From Gaiellasilicea sp963784895 (GTDB lineage Bacteria; Actinomycetota; Thermoleophilia; Gaiellales; Gaiellaceae), in NCBI GenBank assembly GCA_963784895.1, contig CAWATM010000013.1, positions 94,500 to 158,499 of the forward strand: DNA of 64,000 bases. Reading direction: 5' to 3'. The translations under genes were made by a program, and so were the position numbers. Shown in pieces: positions 36,918 through 46,100 of the stretch. The first letter of the stretch is position 1, and each line of letters starts with the position of its first letter. The notes beneath the pieces were generated by a model. The model saw only the letters and a list, made by a program, of their open reading frames with translations, did not search any database and was not told the DNA's origin.

Positions 36918-37724
36918 TCACTCTGGCGCGCGCGGGACGAGCACCCGTAGCGCGAGCGGCTCGATCCGGAAGCGCACAGGGGTATCGAGCTCGACAGGCT
37001 CGCCGTCGATCGCCGTCCGCAGCCGCGGCTGCGGCGCGCCGATTTCGAGCTCGGTGCACGTGCGCTCATCCCAGGTGATCCGGCGGAAGCCGTGCGGGAT
37101 GTAGAGGTGGAGCTTGCCCTCGTCGAGGCGCTCGCGCTCGCCGAGCGAGAGCAGGTCGAGTGTGTAGTCGTTGTTCGAGACCAGCACAAGCCGCGCTCGG
37201 ACGTGATCCCCGTCGATCGTGAAGCGCTGGCGGCGACGTCGGTCCTGCACGGTCAACGCCAATGCACGGAGCCGAGCGAGCGCATTGCGGCGGCGGCGGT
37301 GGTGCTCGCGCCGGTGCACCAGGCGGGCGTAGATCCCGAGCGAGACGTTGTTCAGGAAGAGCCGGTCGCCTGCGCGCGCGACGTCGACCCGCCTTTCGAT
37401 CCCGTTGTCGAAAGCTGCGAGCGCGGCGACCGGGTCGTCCCGGTCGAGCCCGAGGTCGCGGGCGAAATGGTTCCGCGTCCCGAACGGGATGCAGACGAAC
37501 GGCACGTCCTGCTCGATCGCGACCGCTGCGACGGCGGCGAGCGAGCCGTCGCCGCCGGCCATTCCGAGCACGTCGGCACCCGCGTTCCGCGCCAGCTCCG
37601 CCAAGTCGTCCCCGTCCTCGAGCGGGCGCACGTCGACGCCACGGCTGCGCGCCGCCTCGCTGAGCTCCTCGGCGGTCGGAGAGTCCGTGCCGGAGTCTGG
37701 GTTGACGATCAGGACCTGTCTCAT
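36918..37724 (-). CDS. Diacylglycerol kinase-like lipid kinase
   Basis: 268 residues from ATG. The nucleotide site GMAGGDGSLAAVA near residue 52 and FGTRNHFARDLGLD near residue 82 mark the DAGK catalytic family. The C-terminal half is a beta domain ending VRFRIEPLALRVLVP. It probably phosphorylates diacylglycerol or another lipid; some family members instead act on sphingoid bases. The shared GGCCG/CGGCC motif lies 22-52 bases upstream of the start. Confidence 0.87.
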   Translation of the reverse strand: MRQVLIVNPDSGTDSPTAEELSEAARSRGVDVRPLEDGDDLAELARNAGADVLGMAGGDGSLAAVAAVAIEQDVPFVCIPFGTRNHFARDLGLDRDDPVAALAAFDNGIERRVDVARAGDRLFLNNVSLGIYARLVHRREHHRRRRNALARLRALALTVQDRRRRQRFTIDGDHVRARLVLVSNNDYTLDLLSLGERERLDEGKLHLYIPHGFRRITWDERTCTELEIGAPQPRLRTAIDGEPVELDTPVRFRIEPLALRVLVPRAPE

Positions 37725-37745
37725 CGGGTGGGGTCTTGCAGGCCC

Positions 37746-37776
37746 GAAAGATAGGCCGTTCGGCCCATGCAGCACC
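37746..37776. promoter_or_regulatory. GGCCG-CGGCC motif, copy A
   Basis: Read on the minus strand: GGTGC, two to three variable bases, ATGGGCCG, AA, CGGCCTAT, then CTTTC. It lies between the lipid kinase (minus) and a 49-residue ORF (plus). A near-identical copy occurs at 43111-43140. The function is unknown; it may be a protein-binding palindrome or an RNA hairpin. Confidence 0.55.
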
Positions 37777-37804
37777 TGGGGTCCGTGTCGATCATCAGGC
37801 TCAG

Positions 37805-37954
37805 ATGAGCGAGCGCGGCCTGCATATCATCGAAGACGACCTGTCCGAGACGTGGATCGAGGACTGGGCGGCGGTCGGCCTGAGCGAGATCGAGGCGCTC
37901 CTGGCCAAGCACGCGGCCTTCCTCGGCTACCTCGAAGAGGCGGTCGACGAGTAG
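37805..37954 (+). CDS. Small acidic hypothetical protein
   Basis: 49 residues, strongly acidic (ERGLHIIEDDLSETWIEDW, EEAVDE), probably two helices. The ATG at 37805 was chosen; an in-frame extension reads back through the conserved palindrome motif and is unlikely to be coding. It lies between the lipid kinase and the DUF2231 gene. No family was recognised; coding status is supported by codon use but not proven. Confidence 0.5.
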   Translation: MSERGLHIIEDDLSETWIEDWAAVGLSEIEALLAKHAAFLGYLEEAVDE

Positions 37955-37999
37955 GTCTCGGCGTTTGCCACGGCGTCGAGGCGGAAACGCTCGGCGCAG

Positions 38000-38521
38000 A
38001 TGGCGCTTGACTTCCTCTATCGCGGCACGCCCGGTCATCCGCTTCATCCGCCGCTGACCGACGCCACGATCGGCATCTACACCTTCGCGACGGTCGCAGG
38101 GCTGATGGACGTGGTCGGGATCACGAAGGACGCGGCTGCGAACGGCTGGTGGCTCGCGCTGGTCGTCGGTCTGATCGTCTCGGCCGGGGCGGCGCTGACC
38201 GGGCTCGCCGACTGGTGGACGATCACGAGGGGCACCCCGCTCTTCCGGACCGCGACCGCGCACATGATCGCGATGCTGACGGCGACCGTGTTCTTCGCGC
38301 TGGCCGCGATCCTCGGCCACGGCCGCTACGACGAAGGCGTCGTCGAGACCGCCCCGCTCGTGCTGAACCTGATCGCCTTCGGCCTCCTCACCCTGGGCGG
38401 CTGGCTGGGCGGCACGCTCGTCTTCAACTACGGCATGCGCGTGTTGAACCTGGTCGAGGAACCGGCGAGTCGTGCCACCTCGCCGATCCCCGACCGGGAA
38501 GAAGAAGCCGCGGAGCGCTAG
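38000..38521 (+). CDS. DUF2231-type membrane protein
   Basis: 173 residues with four membrane helices (about 25-45, 48-70, 90-112, 122-145). Family marks are the N-terminal GHPLHPPLTDATIGIYT and GLADWWTI between helices 2 and 3. DUF2231 proteins are often found with Rieske or heme proteins; no such partner is adjacent. The C-terminus is acidic and cytoplasmic. Its stop codon directly abuts the stop of the convergent thioredoxin gene. Confidence 0.85.
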   Translation: MALDFLYRGTPGHPLHPPLTDATIGIYTFATVAGLMDVVGITKDAAANGWWLALVVGLIVSAGAALTGLADWWTITRGTPLFRTATAHMIAMLTATVFFALAAILGHGRYDEGVVETAPLVLNLIAFGLLTLGGWLGGTLVFNYGMRVLNLVEEPASRATSPIPDREEEAAER

Positions 38522-38842
38522 CTACTCGGCCGCGAGGCCGAGCGAGCGCTCGAGCGCGCCCTTGGGCTGCGCGCCGACCGCGACCTGGGACGGCTCGCCG
38601 TCCTTGAAGAGGATCATCGTCGGGATCGAGGCGATCCCGTAGCGCTCGGCCAGGCCGCGCTCCTCGTCGATGTTCACCTTGACGAGCTTCACCTCGCCGT
38701 CGCGCTCCTCGACGATCTTGTCGAGAACGGGCGCGACCGCGTGGCACGGCCCGCACCACTCGGCCCAGAAGTCGACGATCACGGGCTTGTCGCTCTGCAG
38801 GACCTCCTGGGTGAAGGTGTCTTCTTTTACTGCTGTTGCCAT
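38522..38842 (-). CDS. trxA: Thioredoxin
   Basis: 106 residues, canonical thioredoxin length. The redox site is FWAEWCGPCHAVAP (about 26-39), the cis-proline is in ASIPTMILF, and the usual glycine lies in VGAQPKGALE. It is a general cytoplasmic disulfide reductant and would be a plausible electron donor for the peroxiredoxin at 29117. The divergent 96-base spacer to ileS holds the promoters of both genes, and AGGAA lies before the ATG. Confidence 0.96.
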   Translation of the reverse strand: MATAVKEDTFTQEVLQSDKPVIVDFWAEWCGPCHAVAPVLDKIVEERDGEVKLVKVNIDEERGLAERYGIASIPTMILFKDGEPSQVAVGAQPKGALERSLGLAAE

Positions 38843-38938
38843 TCGGGCGTTCCTTTCGCTGGGTAAGAAGGCCGGTTCCCCGGCCTCGTCTAATGAAAAC
38901 GACGAGGGCGGACGGACTGTTCCCTAGAATCGAAACGC

Positions 38939-41900
38939 ATGTTCAAGCCGCTTTCGGACAAGCCCGACCACCCCGCGCTCGAGCTCGAGATCCTCGAGCT
39001 GTGGGAGCGCGAGCAGACGTTCGAGCGGCTCCGGGAGCAGAACCGCGACGGGCCGAGGTTCAGCTTCGTCGACGGGCCGGTGACGGCGAACAGGATGGTG
39101 CTCGGAGTCCACACAGCTTGGGGGCGGACGCTGAAGGACGTCTTCCAGCGCTACAAGGCGCTGCGCGGCTACCACCAGCGCTACCAGAACGGCTTCGACT
39201 GCCAGGGCCTCTGGATCGAGGTGGGCGTCGAGCGGCAGCTCGGGCTCAACTCGAAGCAGGAGATCGAGGAGTTCGGCCTCGCCGAGTTCGCCCGCCGTTG
39301 CCGCGACGTCGTCGTGCAATCCTCGCGCGCCTTGACCGAGGGCTCGGTCCGGCTCGGGCAGTGGATGGACTGGGGCAAGGACTACTTCACCTTCAGCGAC
39401 ACGAACATCGAGTACATCTGGCGCTTCCTTCGGCTGGTGCACGAGCGCGGCTGGCTCTACCTCGGCCACCGCTCGACGGAGTGGTGCCCGCGCTGTGGCA
39501 CCTCGATCTCCGCCCACGAGCTGGTCGGCAGCTACGTCGACCGGGCCGACCCGTCGCTCTTCGTCCGCTTGCCGCTGCTCGACCGGCCCGGCGAGGCGCT
39601 CGTGATCTGGACGACGACCCCATGGACGCTGCCGGCGAACGTCGCCGCCGCTGTCAAACCGGACGCCGAGTACGGCCGGCGAGACAACGGGGAGTGGGTC
39701 GCGGTCGAGCGCTACCCCGAGGAGGCATTCGACGAGCGGCGGCGCGGCGAGGAGCTCGTGGGCTGGCGGTACACCGGACCGTTCGACGAGCTGGAGCCGG
39801 GCGCCGCGGTCGACCACCGGGTGATCCCGTGGGCGGACGTGACGCTCGACGACGGCACCGGGATCGTCCACATCGCCCCGGGGTGCGGCTCCGAGGACTT
39901 CGAGCTCTCCCGGGTGCACGACCTGCCGGTGCTGACCCCGGTCGACGAGGCGGGGCGCTTCTACGACGACTACGGCTGGCTGCACGGTCTCTCGACCGTC
40001 GAGGCGGCGGAGCAGATCATCGGCTATCTCGAGGAGCACGGGCGCCTCGTCGAAGCCGGGCTGCACGAGCACCGCTATCCCGAGTGCTGGCGCTGCCACA
40101 CGCCGCTGATCTTCCGGATCTCCGACGACTGGTTCATCGCTGTCGACGAGCTGCGGCAGCGGCTCCGGGACGCGAACGCCGAGGTCGAGTGGACGCCCGA
40201 GTACATGGGCAAGCGGATGGACGACTGGCTGGTCAACATGGGCGACTGGAACATCTCCCGCCGCCGCTACTACGGCCTGCCGCTGCCCTTCTACCCCTGC
40301 GGCTGTGGGCACCTGAACGTGATCGGGTCGAAGGCGGAGCTGCTCGAACGTGCGACCGGCGGCGTCGGGCAGCTGGAAGAGCTGCGGCGGCCCTGGATCG
40401 ACGAGGTGCCGATCACCTGCGAGCAGTGCGGTGAGGAGGTGCGGCGGATCCTCGAGGTCGGCGACGTCTGGCTCGACGCCGGGATCGTCCCCTTCTCGAC
40501 CCTGGGGTGGGAGAGCCCGGAGTACGTCCCCGAGGGGTACGCGACCGGCGCTGCTCGGGGGCTGACGACGGCCGACCTGCCCGACCACGCCTCCTGGGAG
40601 GAGTGGTTCCCGGCCGACTGGGTCTCGGAGATGCGCGAGCAGATCCGGCTCTGGTTCTACTCACAGCACTTCATGTCGGTCGTGCTCACCGGTCGCGCGC
40701 CGTACCGGAAGGTGCTCGGCTACGAGAAGATGCTCGACGAGACCGGCCGCGAGATGCACAGCTCGTGGGGGAACACGATCGATGCTCCCGAGGCGTTCGC
40801 GCGGATGGGCGCAGACGTGATGCGCTGGCAGTTCTGCGCGCAGCCGCCCGACCGGAACCTCCTCTTCGGCTTCGGCCCGGGGCGTGAGATCCAGCGCAAG
40901 CTGCTGACGCTGTGGAACTCGGTCAAGTTCCTCGTCGACTACGGGCGGATCGACGAGTTCCGGCCCGTGTGGGGCGAGCTGCCGAACCGGAGCGAGCTGC
41001 GACCGCTCGACCTCTGGCTGATCGACCGCACCAACGCGTTCGTGCGCGATGTGACCGAGGCGTACGAGTCCTTCCTCACCGTCGACGTGGTCCGCGGCTA
41101 CGAGGCGTTCGTCGACGACGTCTCCAACTGGTACATCCGCCGCTCACGGCGGCGCTTCTGGGAGGGGGACGCCGTCGCCCTGCACGTGCTCTGGCTTGCG
41201 CTCGTGCAGTCGCTGCGCGTCGTCGCGCCGGTAATGCCGTTCCTGACCGAGCATCTCTGGCAGGTGCTCGTCCGCGAGGCCGACGGCGACCCGCCGGCGT
41301 CGGTGCACCTCGCCGGCTGGCCGGAGGCGACGGCGCCGGACGACGACCTGCTCGCCGAGGTCGCCGAGGTGCGCCGGGTCGTCGGGCTCGGCCACCAGGC
41401 TCGCGCGGCCTCGCAGCTGAAGCTGCGGCAGCCGCTCGGCCGGCTCGTCGTCGAGGGCGCGCCGCTCGCAGCGGGGCACGTCGACGAGCTGCGCGAGGAG
41501 CTGCGCGTCAAGGAGGTCGAGTTCGGCCACGTCGAGGCGACGGAGCTCCACGTGAAGCCGCACCTGCCGGTGCTCGGCCCGAAGCTCGGCAAGGAGCTCG
41601 GCGCAGTCCGCGCCGCGCTCGCCGCGGGCGAGTTCGAGCAGACGGACGGCGGCGGCTTCCGCGTCCTCGGCCATGACCTCGGGGCGGACGAGGTTCTCGT
41701 CGAGCGCTCGGGCAAGCCGGGCTGGGCAGTCGCTTCAGACGAGGGCGTCACGGTCGCGCTCGACACCACCGTCGATCCCGAGCTCGAGCTCGAGGGACGT
41801 GTCTACGACCTGATCCACACACTCAACTCGATGCGGAAGGAGCAGGGCTTCGAGCTGACCGACCGGATCGCCGTCACGCTGCCGGCCGCCGACGCCGACC

Positions 41901-41995
41901 TCGTCGAGCGGCACGCCGAGTGGATCAAGGCGGAGGTGCTGGCCGTCTCGCTCGACGCGGACGGCGTCGACGCGCCGCAGATCGCGAAGGTCTAG
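38939..41995 (+). CDS. ileS: Isoleucyl-tRNA synthetase, divergent type
   Basis: 1018 residues. Class I synthetase architecture: Rossmann core, CP1 editing insert with WTTTPWTLPANVAAAV (about 225-240), anticodon domain from about 690, and a C-terminal part with KEVEFGHVEA. The HIGH-equivalent is GVHT (residues 56-59, in LGVHTAWGR), as in the minor IleS type of some Actinomycetota and Chloroflexota. The KMSKS-equivalent reads EMHSS (605-609), so the usual second lysine is replaced by serine. A zinc-like CPRCG is near residue 183 and another Cys set is in CGCGHLN/CEQCGE. Monocistronic by spacing. Confidence 0.93.
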   Translation: MFKPLSDKPDHPALELEILELWEREQTFERLREQNRDGPRFSFVDGPVTANRMVLGVHTAWGRTLKDVFQRYKALRGYHQRYQNGFDCQGLWIEVGVERQLGLNSKQEIEEFGLAEFARRCRDVVVQSSRALTEGSVRLGQWMDWGKDYFTFSDTNIEYIWRFLRLVHERGWLYLGHRSTEWCPRCGTSISAHELVGSYVDRADPSLFVRLPLLDRPGEALVIWTTTPWTLPANVAAAVKPDAEYGRRDNGEWVAVERYPEEAFDERRRGEELVGWRYTGPFDELEPGAAVDHRVIPWADVTLDDGTGIVHIAPGCGSEDFELSRVHDLPVLTPVDEAGRFYDDYGWLHGLSTVEAAEQIIGYLEEHGRLVEAGLHEHRYPECWRCHTPLIFRISDDWFIAVDELRQRLRDANAEVEWTPEYMGKRMDDWLVNMGDWNISRRRYYGLPLPFYPCGCGHLNVIGSKAELLERATGGVGQLEELRRPWIDEVPITCEQCGEEVRRILEVGDVWLDAGIVPFSTLGWESPEYVPEGYATGAARGLTTADLPDHASWEEWFPADWVSEMREQIRLWFYSQHFMSVVLTGRAPYRKVLGYEKMLDETGREMHSSWGNTIDAPEAFARMGADVMRWQFCAQPPDRNLLFGFGPGREIQRKLLTLWNSVKFLVDYGRIDEFRPVWGELPNRSELRPLDLWLIDRTNAFVRDVTEAYESFLTVDVVRGYEAFVDDVSNWYIRRSRRRFWEGDAVALHVLWLALVQSLRVVAPVMPFLTEHLWQVLVREADGDPPASVHLAGWPEATAPDDDLLAEVAEVRRVVGLGHQARAASQLKLRQPLGRLVVEGAPLAAGHVDELREELRVKEVEFGHVEATELHVKPHLPVLGPKLGKELGAVRAALAAGEFEQTDGGGFRVLGHDLGADEVLVERSGKPGWAVASDEGVTVALDTTVDPELELEGRVYDLIHTLNSMRKEQGFELTDRIAVTLPAADADLVERHAEWIKAEVLAVSLDADGVDAPQIAKV

Positions 41996-42005
41996 TCGCG
42001 TCGTC

Positions 42006-42962
42006 CTAGGTCTGCGTCTCGGCGAGCGCAAGCTCGCGGCGAAGCTCGACCGGCAGTCTGAACGTCACGTCCTCGTCGACCATCCGGAACGGCTCGATCC
42101 GCTCGATCCCGCGGGTGCGGAACCAGTCGCAGACGCGGTTGACGAGCTTCTCCGGCGCCGACGCTCCCGAGGTGACGCCGACGGTTCGAACCCCGTCGAG
42201 CCAGGCCGCGTCGATCTCGCTCTCGTCGTCGATCAGGTACGACGCGACTCCGCCGGCACGGGCGACGTCGACGAGCCGGTTCGAGTTGGACGAGTTGCGG
42301 GAGCCGATCACGAGCAGCAGGTCGACCTCGGTCAGCATCTCCTTCACCGCCCACTGCCGGTTGGAGGTCGCGTAGCAGATGTCCTCCTTCTTCGGCGCAT
42401 GGATCGCGGGGAAGCGGCGCCGGAGCACGCCGATGATCTCGGACGTCTCGTCGACGGAGAGGGTCGTCTGGGTGATGTAGGCGAGCCGGGCGTCGGCGGG
42501 CAGGTCGAGCGCCTCCGCCTCGGCCACGTCCTGGACGAGCACGGTGGCCTCCGGAGCCTCGCCCATCGTGCCGACGACCTCCTCGTGACCGGCATGCCCG
42601 ATCAGGACGACCGTGTAGCCGTCCGCGGCATAGCGGCGCGCCTGCACGTGCACCTTCGTCACGAGTGGGCAGGTGGCGTCGATCACGTTGTGGCCGCGCT
42701 CGGCGGAGGCGGCGTTCACCGACGGTGCGACCCCGTGCGCCGAGTAGACGATCGTCGCGCCCTCCGGCGCCTCCGCCTCCGAGTCGACGAAGATCGCGCC
42801 GCGCGCCTCGAGGTCGCGGACGACGTGGATGTTGTGGACGATCTGCTTGCGGACGTACACCGGCGGGCCGTAGTGGTCGAGTGCCAGCTCGACCGTCTCG
42901 ACGGCGCGCTCGACACCGGCGCAGTAGCCGCGGGGCGAGGCGAGGAGAACGCGTTCGACCAT
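42006..42962 (-). CDS. ispH: 4-hydroxy-3-methylbut-2-enyl diphosphate reductase
   Basis: Last step of the MEP isoprenoid pathway, giving IPP and DMAPP. 318 residues from ATG at 42962. The [4Fe-4S] cysteines are in PRGYCAGVERAV, DATCPLVTKVH and KEDICYATSNRQ. The substrate loops YSAHGVAPSV and VTSGASAPEKLV are conserved. Longer frames upstream run through a terminator-like hairpin and are not coding. That hairpin (42999-43041) lies in the probable leader. Convergent with ileS by ten bases. Confidence 0.97.
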   Translation of the reverse strand: MVERVLLASPRGYCAGVERAVETVELALDHYGPPVYVRKQIVHNIHVVRDLEARGAIFVDSEAEAPEGATIVYSAHGVAPSVNAASAERGHNVIDATCPLVTKVHVQARRYAADGYTVVLIGHAGHEEVVGTMGEAPEATVLVQDVAEAEALDLPADARLAYITQTTLSVDETSEIIGVLRRRFPAIHAPKKEDICYATSNRQWAVKEMLTEVDLLLVIGSRNSSNSNRLVDVARAGGVASYLIDDESEIDAAWLDGVRTVGVTSGASAPEKLVNRVCDWFRTRGIERIEPFRMVDEDVTFRLPVELRRELALAETQT

Positions 42963-42998
42963 CGCCGCGATCGTAGCTCTCGCGCCTCCGGACGCGGG

Positions 42999-43041
42999 AA
43001 AACAGCCCTGCCGCGTCGGGGGGGTCGTCGCGACAGGGCTG
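42999..43041 (-). terminator. Intrinsic terminator-like hairpin in the ispH leader
   Basis: On the minus strand a 13-pair stem (CAGCCCUG-U-CGCG with CGCG-G-CAGGGCUG, one G-U) with a 13-base C-rich loop is followed by UUUU. It ends 37 bases before the ispH ATG, and no minus-strand gene lies upstream. It therefore acts either as an attenuator of ispH or as the end of a small RNA starting within 43042-43176. Confidence 0.65.
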
Positions 43042-43110
43042 CTCCCAATGCTCCCCGCGCGCACGCGGTTCGCATCGCCCAGTGCCGCCACGCTATTCCG
43101 CGGTCGCGCG

Positions 43111-43140
43111 GGTGCCAATAGGCCGGACGGCCCATCTTTC
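43111..43140. promoter_or_regulatory. GGCCG-CGGCC motif, copy B
   Basis: On the plus strand GGTGCC, AATA, GGCCG, GA, CGGCC, CATCTTTC. It matches copy A (37746-37776, minus strand) with only a few differences and lies 37 bases before the kinase start. A TATCAT -10 candidate at 43160-43165 lies just downstream. In both cases the motif is oriented the same way relative to the gene it precedes (kinase here, lipid kinase there). Confidence 0.55.
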
Positions 43141-43176
43141 AAAGCGGCAAAGGCGCCTCTATCATCAGAGATCCCG

Positions 43177-46100
43177 GTGAACGCAGAGACTCAGGCGGTG
43201 CTCTTCGACGCGGTGCCGCTGATCCTCGTCGCGGCGCTCTCTCTGGCCGTGGGTGCAACGATCGCAAGCGTGCTCTGGCGCGACCGCCGGCGTTCGGCCG
43301 AGCCCGACCGGGTCGACCGCGGCAACGGGGGCGCGGGCCTGCCGCAGCAGGTGCTCGATGCTCCGGAGCCTGCCGACGTCGCCACGCGGCTGCTCGACGA
43401 GTTCGCGACGGTCTTCGACCTCGAGCTTGCAAACATGGCACTGATCGAAGACGAGGGACGGGTCGCAGTGCTCGTCGCCGCGCGCGAGCACGGACGCGAT
43501 CACGCCGCCCTCCTCGGCCAGCGGATCGCACTCAACCGCGAGCCGTCCGGGATCAACGCTGTGGCCCGCGAGGGAACGGCATTCACGGTTTACGACGCCG
43601 AGCATTCGCCGGTCGTCAATCAGCGGCTGAACGCGATCGCGAAAGCGAAGAGCTGCGTCTTCGTCCCGGTCCGTGCCGGCGACGAGGTGATCGGCGTCAT
43701 CTTCGGCGCGGTCCGGACGCCAAGGGTCTTCGACGAGGACGAGCTCGCCCGGATGGAGGCGCTCGTGAGCGAAGCGGGTCTCGCGCTCGAGCGGTCTCGC
43801 GCGACAATCGCACTCGCCGATGCGCTCGAACGCGAGCGGCTGATCTCGCACGTCTCGCTCGAGCTCCGTTCGCGCCGGAACGTCGACGAGGTGCTCCCGG
43901 CCGTACTCGAGGAGGTCGGCGCCGCCGTCGGCGCGATCCGCTGCTTCGTCAGGCTCGGCGAGGAGCGAGAGGTGAACGCGCTCGCGGCAGAATGGCACGC
44001 CGACGGCGTCGAGCCGCTCCGCGAGGGCGCGCACCTCCCCGTCGTCAACCTCTGCGCCCGGGTCAAGCGCACCATCGCCGTGGCCGACGTCCTCGAGGCC
44101 CGCACCCTCGACGACGACACGCTCGGCGACGTCCGCGAGCTGACCGAGCGAGGCGTGCGCGCCGTGCTCGCGACGCCGATCGTCGCCCAGGACCGACTGC
44201 TCGGCGTGCTCGGGTTCCACCGCGCGCTGGTGGGCGAGTGGCGCCCGACGGAGATCGGTCTCGCCGAGGCGGTCGCGCGGGAGGCGGCCGTCGCGCTCGA
44301 CACGTCGCGGCTTCTCCGCGAGAGCGACCGCAGGCTGGCCGAGCAGCAAGCGCTGTTGAAGGCCGGCGAGGCCCTGACCAGCGAGCTCCACTTCGACACC
44401 GTGATCGAGCGGCTCGTCGAGGAGCTGCGCGGCCTCGTCAACGCCGATGCGGCCGACTGCTGGACGCTGCTGGCGGGCGGCTCCGAGCTCGTCTGCCGCG
44501 CCGTGCTCGGACTGCCGGAGACGGAAGTCGGCAGGAGGATTCCGGTCGCCGGCACCATCGGCGAGGCGATCACAACCGGGAAGCCGGTGCTGCGGCGCGA
44601 GTTCGCAGAGACCGAGCAGCCGGCGCCGAGGGGGAGCTACGCGGATTTTGCGGAGGTGATGGACGCGCCGATCTTCTCGTTCGGCGAGATCCGGGGCGTC
44701 CTCGGCGTTTGCTCGCGCGAACCCGGCCGCTTCGAGGAGTCTGACCTGCGCCTGATCGAGGCGTTCGCGAGCCTGGCTTCGATCGCGCTCCGGAACGCCG
44801 AGTTGTACGAGGAAAGCAAGAGGCAGACGCAGGTCGAGCGCGGCTTCTACCGGATCGCGGCGGTTCTCAGCGAGCCGCTCTCGGAGCAGGAGACGCTCGA
44901 CGCCGTCGCCCAGGCGGCCGCAGAAGCCCTCGGCGGCGACTCGGCCGCGGTCCTCCGCTCGGCGGGCGCCGAGCTCGAGCTGGCGGGCGGGTACGAGCTC
45001 TCGGAGGCGCTTGCCGCTCACCTCCGCGAGAGCGCGCGGGCGTTGACGGCCTGTGCGGGCGGTCGCAAGGTGCTCGCGTCGCGCCGGCTGAGCGAGGACG
45101 ATCGCTTCGGGGACGGGCTCGCGGCTGCAGCGGCAGCCGCGGATCGCGGCTCGCTGCTTGCGGTCCCGCTCCGGGAACCCGCCGGCGGCGGCGCCGGCCT
45201 GGTGCTCGTGTTCTTCCGGGGCGAGCGCCCGTTCGGCGACGAGCAGCTCGAGCTCGCCCCGCAGGTGGCGGCAGCAGCGCACGGCGCGCTCGAACGCAGC
45301 GACCTGTACGAGCGTGAGCGCCGGTCGCGGCAGCTGGCGCAGCGGCTCGCACGGGCCGGCCGCGACCTCGCGGGTGAGCTCGATCCGGACGACGTCCTCG
45401 ATCAGGCGGTCCGCAACGCCGTCCAGTTGCTCGGGGGTGAGGGCGCCTCGGTGCGGGTGCTCGAAGGCGACGAGGTGGTGGTCCGCGCCGCCGCGGGCTC
45501 GGGCAAGTCGGCAGCGCTCGGCACGCGTGCGCCTTCCACGGCGTGGCTCGTCGGCGACATCGTGCAGACGCGGGCGACGCGCGCGATCGCCGACGCCGGC
45601 GGCGACCCGAGGGTCGCCGAGGCGGACGCGATGCTTGCCGCCGGCTACGCGGGCTATCTCGGCGTGCCGATGATCGGGCCGGATGAGTCGGCGCACGGCA
45701 TCTTGGCCGTGTACTCGAAGCGCCCGCGCGAGTGGCGGGAAGAGGAGGCGGAGACGCTGCTGGCGCTGGCGGCGACGGCAGCCGCCGCCCGCATCAATGC
45801 CGAGCTGTACCAAGCCGTCAGCCACGAGCAGCAGCGCGGCGAGGCCATTCTCGCGAACGTCGCCGACGGGATCGTCGCCGTCGACCGCGAGGGGAAGGTC
45901 GTGCTGTGGAACCCTGCCGCCGAGCGCGTCACCGGCGTCTTGCAGGAGGAGGCGCTCGGCAAGACGCCGACGGAGGCGCTCGGCCGTGCGCTCGACGCCG
46001 CTGGCGGCGCCGCGGGCGGCAGCCGGCTGCTCCCGATCCGGCGCGGCGGCGAGGAGGTCTGGCTCTCGCTCAGCGAGGCGGTGATGACCGACCCGGCAGG

